Shown piece after piece: positions 60,066-64,000 of a stretch of 64,000 bases of DNA (positions are counted from its first letter, which is position 1; each line of letters opens with the position of its first letter). The stretch comes from Flavobacteriales bacterium. Lineage in GTDB: Bacteria; Bacteroidota; Bacteroidia; NS11-12g; UBA9320. The translations under genes and the position numbers were made by a program. The notes beneath the pieces are model-generated. The model searched no databases, had not been told where the DNA came from, and worked only from the letters and a program-made list of their open reading frames with translations. Location of the stretch: NCBI GenBank assembly GCA_020635395.1, contig JACJZV010000003.1, positions 124,001-188,000 of the forward strand, written 5' to 3'.

Positions 60066-60350
60066 TTACTTAACGTTTCCTTTTATCTTCTCGACAAAAG
60101 TTTTGGCCGGTTTAAATTTTGGTATAAAATGCTCAGGAATAGTGATTTGGGTATTTTTTGAAATATTTCGAGCCACTTTTTTTGCTCTTTTTTTCAAAAT
60201 AAAACTACCAAAACCTCTGAAATAAAGATTGTTTCCTTCTGCCATAGAACTTTTTACCACCTTAAAAAAGGTTTCAACTGTTTGTTGAACTTCTGCCCTT
60301 TCTATTCCGGTTTTCTCAGCTATTTCGTTAATTACTTCTGCTTTAGTCAT
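60066..60350 (-). CDS. HU/IHF-family DNA-binding protein
   Basis: 94 residues. MTKAEVINEIAEKTGIERAEVQQTVETFFKVVKSSM (helical dimer core), LYFRGFGSFILKKRAKKVARNI (start of the DNA-binding arm) and IPEHFIPKFKPAKTFVEKI are classical HU features. It is the first gene of the minus-strand cluster and is divergent from mutY across 88 nt. Confidence 0.94.
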   Translation of the reverse strand: MTKAEVINEIAEKTGIERAEVQQTVETFFKVVKSSMAEGNNLYFRGFGSFILKKRAKKVARNISKNTQITIPEHFIPKFKPAKTFVEKIKGNVK

Positions 60351-60438
60351 TTTAAAAGAATTAATAATCTTTGCCAGTCAAAAAATTGTCTTGCAATAAT
60401 AGCTATTTATTCTGTATAACAACTACATTAGCAATGTT

Positions 60439-61512
60439 TTGGTAAAAAAATATAAAACACCCCATATTTCTGCTGTTTTGCAGCAATGGTATATTCAAAA
60501 TAAAAGAGACCTCCCGTGGCGGGGTACAAAAGATGCATATACTATATGGCTCAGTGAGATTATTTTGCAACAAACAAGGGTGGAGCAGGGAATGCCCTAT
60601 TTCACTAAATTTCTTGAAACTTACCCCAGTGTTTTGCAATTTGCCAATGCCGATATTGACGATTTATTAAAGAATTGGCAGGGTTTGGGCTATTACTCCA
60701 GATGCAGAAACATGCATAAATGTGCCGCTACGGTGCGAGATTGCCATAATGGCATTTTTCCGACAGAATATGAGGTATTGATAAAACTGCCAGGCATTGG
60801 AGATTATACTGCTTCGGCTATTTCCTCCTTTGCCAAAAACCATCCTAATGCCGTTATCGATGGAAATGTCTTTCGATTTTTGTCACGCTACTTTGGTATT
60901 GAAGAGCCGATAAATTCAACCGCGTCACTCAAAATTTTTAAATCCTTGGCCGAAGAAATATTGGACAAGGATAATGCCGCAACCCACAACCAATCAATTA
61001 TGGAATTTGGTGCATTGCAATGCCGTCCGGCCAATCCAAATTGTGCTTTGTGTCCGCTTACAGAAACCTGCATGGCCAATAGAACCAATATGGTTTCAAA
61101 ATTTCCCGTTAAACTTTCGGCAAAACCAAAAAAGAAACGTTTTTTGGCCTATTTGGTATTTGAAACACCACATCAGAGTACCATTATACAACAACGGACA
61201 AAAAAGGATGTATGGCAAGGTTTGTATGAATTTCCACTTTTGGAATCAGAAAAAAAATTGCCATTTACTTCCATTTTCGACCACTTAAAAAGCATCTATG
61301 ACCTTCAAAATTTTGAATTGCAAAAGGATTTGGAGACAAAACATATCCTCTCTCATCAAGAAATATATGCACAATTTTGGAATGTTAAGGTTGCATCGTT
61401 CAAAAATCTCCAAATTTCAGATACATTTGAAGTCGATTTTAATGAGCTGAAACAAAAGTATGCTGTTTCAGTTTTGATAGAAAAATATCTTAAATCATTC
61501 AAAAACTTATAG
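60439..61512 (+). CDS. mutY: A/G-specific adenine glycosylase MutY
   Basis: 357 residues from a TTG start (no ATG available upstream in frame). Catalytic SEIILQQTRVEQ (Glu), helix-hairpin-helix LPGIGDYTASAI with the conserved Asp in AVIDGNVFRFLSRYF, the 4Fe-4S ligands CRPANPNCALCPLTETC (C-x6-C-x2-C-x5-C) and a C-terminal NUDIX-like domain that recognises 8-oxoG. It removes adenine mispaired with 8-oxoguanine. Confidence 0.96.
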   Translation: MVKKYKTPHISAVLQQWYIQNKRDLPWRGTKDAYTIWLSEIILQQTRVEQGMPYFTKFLETYPSVLQFANADIDDLLKNWQGLGYYSRCRNMHKCAATVRDCHNGIFPTEYEVLIKLPGIGDYTASAISSFAKNHPNAVIDGNVFRFLSRYFGIEEPINSTASLKIFKSLAEEILDKDNAATHNQSIMEFGALQCRPANPNCALCPLTETCMANRTNMVSKFPVKLSAKPKKKRFLAYLVFETPHQSTIIQQRTKKDVWQGLYEFPLLESEKKLPFTSIFDHLKSIYDLQNFELQKDLETKHILSHQEIYAQFWNVKVASFKNLQISDTFEVDFNELKQKYAVSVLIEKYLKSFKNL

Positions 61513-61514
61513 TT

Positions 61515-61949
61515 ATGTCAATAAATAAAGTAATTCTTATCGGGCATTTGGGCTCCGACCCCGAAGTAAGGCATTTGGACGGAGGCCGGACAGTGGCCAA
61601 TTTTAATATAGCCACCAATGAAAGCTATGTTGATAAACAAGGCAACAAAATTGAGCAAACCGAATGGCATAGGTTAGAGCTATGGGATAGCTTGGCAAAA
61701 GTGGCTGAAAAATACCTAACCAAAGGCAGGCAGATATATGTGGAAGGCAAATTGAAGACCGACAAGTGGACAGATAAAGAGGGAATAGAGCGAAACACTA
61801 CCCGCATTCGGGTATTAACATTTCAAATGTTGGGTGGCCGTGAAGAAAATTCTGGAAATGTTGCTTCCAACAATGTAAATTTGCCGCCCAACAACGACAA
61901 TTCTACCGTGATTGAAGATACATCCGATATGGATGATCTTCCATTTTAA
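61515..61949 (+). CDS. ssb: Single-stranded DNA-binding protein
   Basis: 144 residues. OB fold MSINKVILIGHLGSDPEVRHL, WHRLELWDSLAKVAEKYLTKGRQIYVEGKL, a short linker and the acidic tail DMDDLPF for partner binding. It is 2 nt after mutY and 11 nt before gldE; the order mutY-ssb-gldE is common in gliding Bacteroidota. Confidence 0.96.
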   Translation: MSINKVILIGHLGSDPEVRHLDGGRTVANFNIATNESYVDKQGNKIEQTEWHRLELWDSLAKVAEKYLTKGRQIYVEGKLKTDKWTDKEGIERNTTRIRVLTFQMLGGREENSGNVASNNVNLPPNNDNSTVIEDTSDMDDLPF

Positions 61950-61960
61950 AGATATACATT

Positions 61961-63322
61961 TTGGAAGGAGACCCTGAACAGATTTTTAACAGTCTATTTC
62001 TACTGAAACAAGTATTTGTTTCTGTTGCACTTTTACCCAAGATTTCGATTGCTTTTGTAGTACTCGTTTTGGTTTTTTTATCGGCCTTAGTGTCGGGTTC
62101 CGAAAATGCTTTTTTCAGCCTATCGCCAGGAGATGTGGCCGATTTGGAAGAGAAAAATTCAGGCGGCTCAAAGTTTGCATTAAAACTTATTAATCATCCC
62201 GATAGGGTTTCAGCCACACGCAATTTGCTGGCTACCATATTGATAATGAATAACTTCATAAACATTTCTATAATCGTTTTAATGACGTTATTATTCAAAG
62301 ATTTATGGCCTTTATTACACCTTGCCGAATGGCTTCAATTTACGCTCGAGGTGGTTTTTATTACTTTTTTGTTGGTTCTTTTTGGAGAAATTATTCCTAA
62401 AATCTATGCCACCCAAAACAACCTTTCTTTGGTCAACTTTACTTCGCCATTTATTTTTTATTCCCAAAAATTTTTACAGCCCTTTGTTTGGCTGCTGGCC
62501 AAAAGCACTGTGGCAATAGACAAAAGGCTGGCAAAAAAACAATCAAATGTATCGCTCGAAGAGTTAAATCAGGCCATCGATATTGCCTCGGTCGATGACA
62601 ATATTGAAGAAAAAAACATTTTAAAAGGTTTGGTTAACTACGGAAACATCTCCGTAAAACAAATTATGAAACCCCGTATGGATGTTTCTGCGGTGGACAT
62701 TGAGACCGAGCAGCAAGAATTAATTGACCTAATCAAAGAGTGGGGATATTCACGGGTTCCGGTATATGAGGGCAGCTTCGATAAAATTGTTGGTGTTTTG
62801 TATATCAAAGATTTGCTTCCAGTGCTTACCAATAAGAGCAAGAAGAAGTGGCAGTCATTTATGCGTGACCCATTTTTTGTTCCGGCTTTCAAAAAAATTG
62901 ACGATTTGCTGGAAGAATTTCAGGAAAAACGAATACACATGGCCATTGTGGTGGATGAATATGGTGGTTCGCTGGGCATTGTTACAATGGAAGATATTTT
63001 GGAAGAAATATTTGGCGACATCAGAGATGAATTTGACGAAGACGAACTGGTATATTCCAAATTAGACGACCACAATTATATTTTTGAAGGAAAGGCCATG
63101 TTAACCGATATTTCAAAGATTTTTGAACTTAGCTCCGATTATTTTGACGACGCACGGGGCGAGGCAGACACATTGGCCGGTATGCTCATGGAAATTCATC
63201 AAGGCATACCCAAACGTGGCGATTTAATTGAGTTTGAAGAGTTTACTTTTTTGGTGGAGAGTGCTGATAGAAGACGAGTTAAACGAGTAAAAGTATCTCG
63301 CCAAACAACCGAAACAACTTAA
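61961..63322 (+). CDS. gldE: Gliding-motility-associated protein GldE (CNNM/CorC-type)
   Basis: 453 residues from TTG. DUF21 (CNNM) transmembrane domain (about 25-190: LSALVSGSENAFFSL, LFGEIIPKIYATQN), a CBS pair (VKQIMKPRMDVSAVDIE, YSRVPVYEGSFDKIVGVLYIKDLLP, IVVDEYGGSLGIVTMEDILEEIFGDI) and the CorC/HlyC C-terminal domain. In gliding Bacteroidota gldE lies after ssb and supports GldD and type IX secretion. gldD usually follows; here it is replaced on the opposite strand by a T9SS cargo gene. Confidence 0.9.
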   Translation: MEGDPEQIFNSLFLLKQVFVSVALLPKISIAFVVLVLVFLSALVSGSENAFFSLSPGDVADLEEKNSGGSKFALKLINHPDRVSATRNLLATILIMNNFINISIIVLMTLLFKDLWPLLHLAEWLQFTLEVVFITFLLVLFGEIIPKIYATQNNLSLVNFTSPFIFYSQKFLQPFVWLLAKSTVAIDKRLAKKQSNVSLEELNQAIDIASVDDNIEEKNILKGLVNYGNISVKQIMKPRMDVSAVDIETEQQELIDLIKEWGYSRVPVYEGSFDKIVGVLYIKDLLPVLTNKSKKKWQSFMRDPFFVPAFKKIDDLLEEFQEKRIHMAIVVDEYGGSLGIVTMEDILEEIFGDIRDEFDEDELVYSKLDDHNYIFEGKAMLTDISKIFELSSDYFDDARGEADTLAGMLMEIHQGIPKRGDLIEFEEFTFLVESADRRRVKRVKVSRQTTETT

Positions 63323-64000
63323 TTCTTACAGATTTTTCCGCGATAAACATTACCATTTCCTTCAAGTTCGACAACATAAATTCCTTTTGCAACTTGCCCA
63401 CTCAACTGATGGTTGTAGCCAGAAATTTGGTCACTTTCATAAATCAATTTACCCGAAAATGAATAAACGTTAATGTGGTTAAATATTTCTGAACAAACTA
63501 CTAAGCCATTACCATCAGTGCTTATTGATGCCAAATTGCCGCTTAATGAAACCGTCAATTCTTCTGAGGTAGTCTTTCTACCGTTGTCATCCATTTGCTC
63601 AATATAATAAGTTATGATTTTGGACGAACTCGGGTAGTTAAAATCTTCAAAACTATATTCATCGGTGTTTATTTTGCTGCCACAGTTCAAAGAGGCTACT
63701 TGTTTTTCATCATTTCCATCCGATTTTCGATATACCGCATAGTTCTGACAATGGCTAATATCATCGGTTTTCCAAACAACCAAAATACTGGATGACTTTT
63801 TGACAGCATTTAGTTTTTCAAACTTTACCCGAAGCGAATTGCCGAATTGATAATCAACGGTTTTTACTTTTTGAGTAAACCTTTCAGATGCCGGAATGGA
63901 AGTTTGATTAAACGTATTTGGAAATCCGATTAACGGAAGATTTGAATTTGAAAGAAAAGCAGGTTTGGCTGTAATGTAGAGTGTATTAATCATGGCACTC
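63319..64000 (-). CDS. Type IX secretion cargo protein, C-terminal part (5' end outside the window)
   Basis: The frame is open to the window edge (Ser-Ala before the Met at 63993), so the gene is partial. Visible are an FN3-like domain (about 60-160: ILVVWKTDDISHCQNYAVYRK, ITYYIEQMDDNGRKTT) and a C-terminal type A sorting domain (INVYSFSGKLIYESDQISG, KGIYVVELEGNGNVYRGKI). Cargo with this signal is exported by the T9SS and attached to the cell surface. The stop overlaps the gldE stop by 4 nt. Confidence 0.82.
   Translation of the reverse strand, partial: SAMINTLYITAKPAFLSNSNLPLIGFPNTFNQTSIPASERFTQKVKTVDYQFGNSLRVKFEKLNAVKKSSSILVVWKTDDISHCQNYAVYRKSDGNDEKQVASLNCGSKINTDEYSFEDFNYPSSSKIITYYIEQMDDNGRKTTSEELTVSLSGNLASISTDGNGLVVCSEIFNHINVYSFSGKLIYESDQISGYNHQLSGQVAKGIYVVELEGNGNVYRGKICKN

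Overview
The window is a piece of a Bacteroidota chromosome. The indications are gldE, a type IX secretion sorting-domain protein, LytTR two-component signalling, a Na+-translocating NADH dehydrogenase, DUF4296 and AURKAIP1/COX24-type small proteins, TAnnTTTG promoter boxes and the lack of Shine-Dalgarno sequences. Many starts are TTG or GTG and overlap the preceding stop codon. I do not place it below phylum level with confidence.

Bases 1-33,316 (all + strand) are most of a very compact surface-polysaccharide (O-antigen or capsule) locus that continues upstream of base 1. It holds two tandem Wzx-type flippases, a Wzy-like polymerase, a WecA/WbpL-type phosphosugar transferase with its WbpV-like reductase, about ten glycosyltransferases (one a two-domain fusion) and several decorating enzymes (hexapeptide acyltransferase, SAM methyltransferase, a frameshifted FkbM methyltransferase, carbamoyltransferase). 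It also holds sugar-nucleotide modules: HisH/HisF/N-acetyl-sugar amidotransferase plus a WbpI-like epimerase and a WbpB-like dehydrogenase (acetamidino-sugar chemistry); rfbF-rfbG-epimerase-reductase (a CDP-6-deoxyhexose); and gmd. Base composition falls abruptly near 15.45 kb, inside rfbG: roughly 40-45% GC to the left and 25-33% to the right in sampled lines. This suggests the locus is a mosaic. The only gaps over 100 bp in these 33 kb surround an orphan four-helix-bundle gene (26,830-27,210) flanked on both sides by arrays of 8-9 bp repeats.

Bases 33,287-43,777 carry housekeeping genes: a lipoprotein-mutS2-thioesterase-smpB operon (-), yggS, a lytic-transglycosylase-like protein, a coiled-coil membrane protein, mazG, a LytS/LytTR pair with a small membrane protein, a candidate NqrM and pepT.

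Bases 43,980-55,640 carry secreted and lipoproteins, apbE and the complete Na+-NQR operon (nqrABCDEF, -). ApbE would flavinylate NqrB and NqrC, and the NqrM-like protein would mature the NqrD/E iron site. A second, unrelated four-helix-bundle gene sits inside the nqr operon between nqrA and nqrB, next to a 7-bp repeat.

Bases 55,827-64,000 carry an MFS transporter, the HU-TPR-29-aa basic protein-rng-rlmH group (-), mutY-ssb-gldE (+), and the 3' part of a type IX-secreted protein at the right edge. I saw no tRNA, rRNA, CRISPR array, transposase or phage gene.
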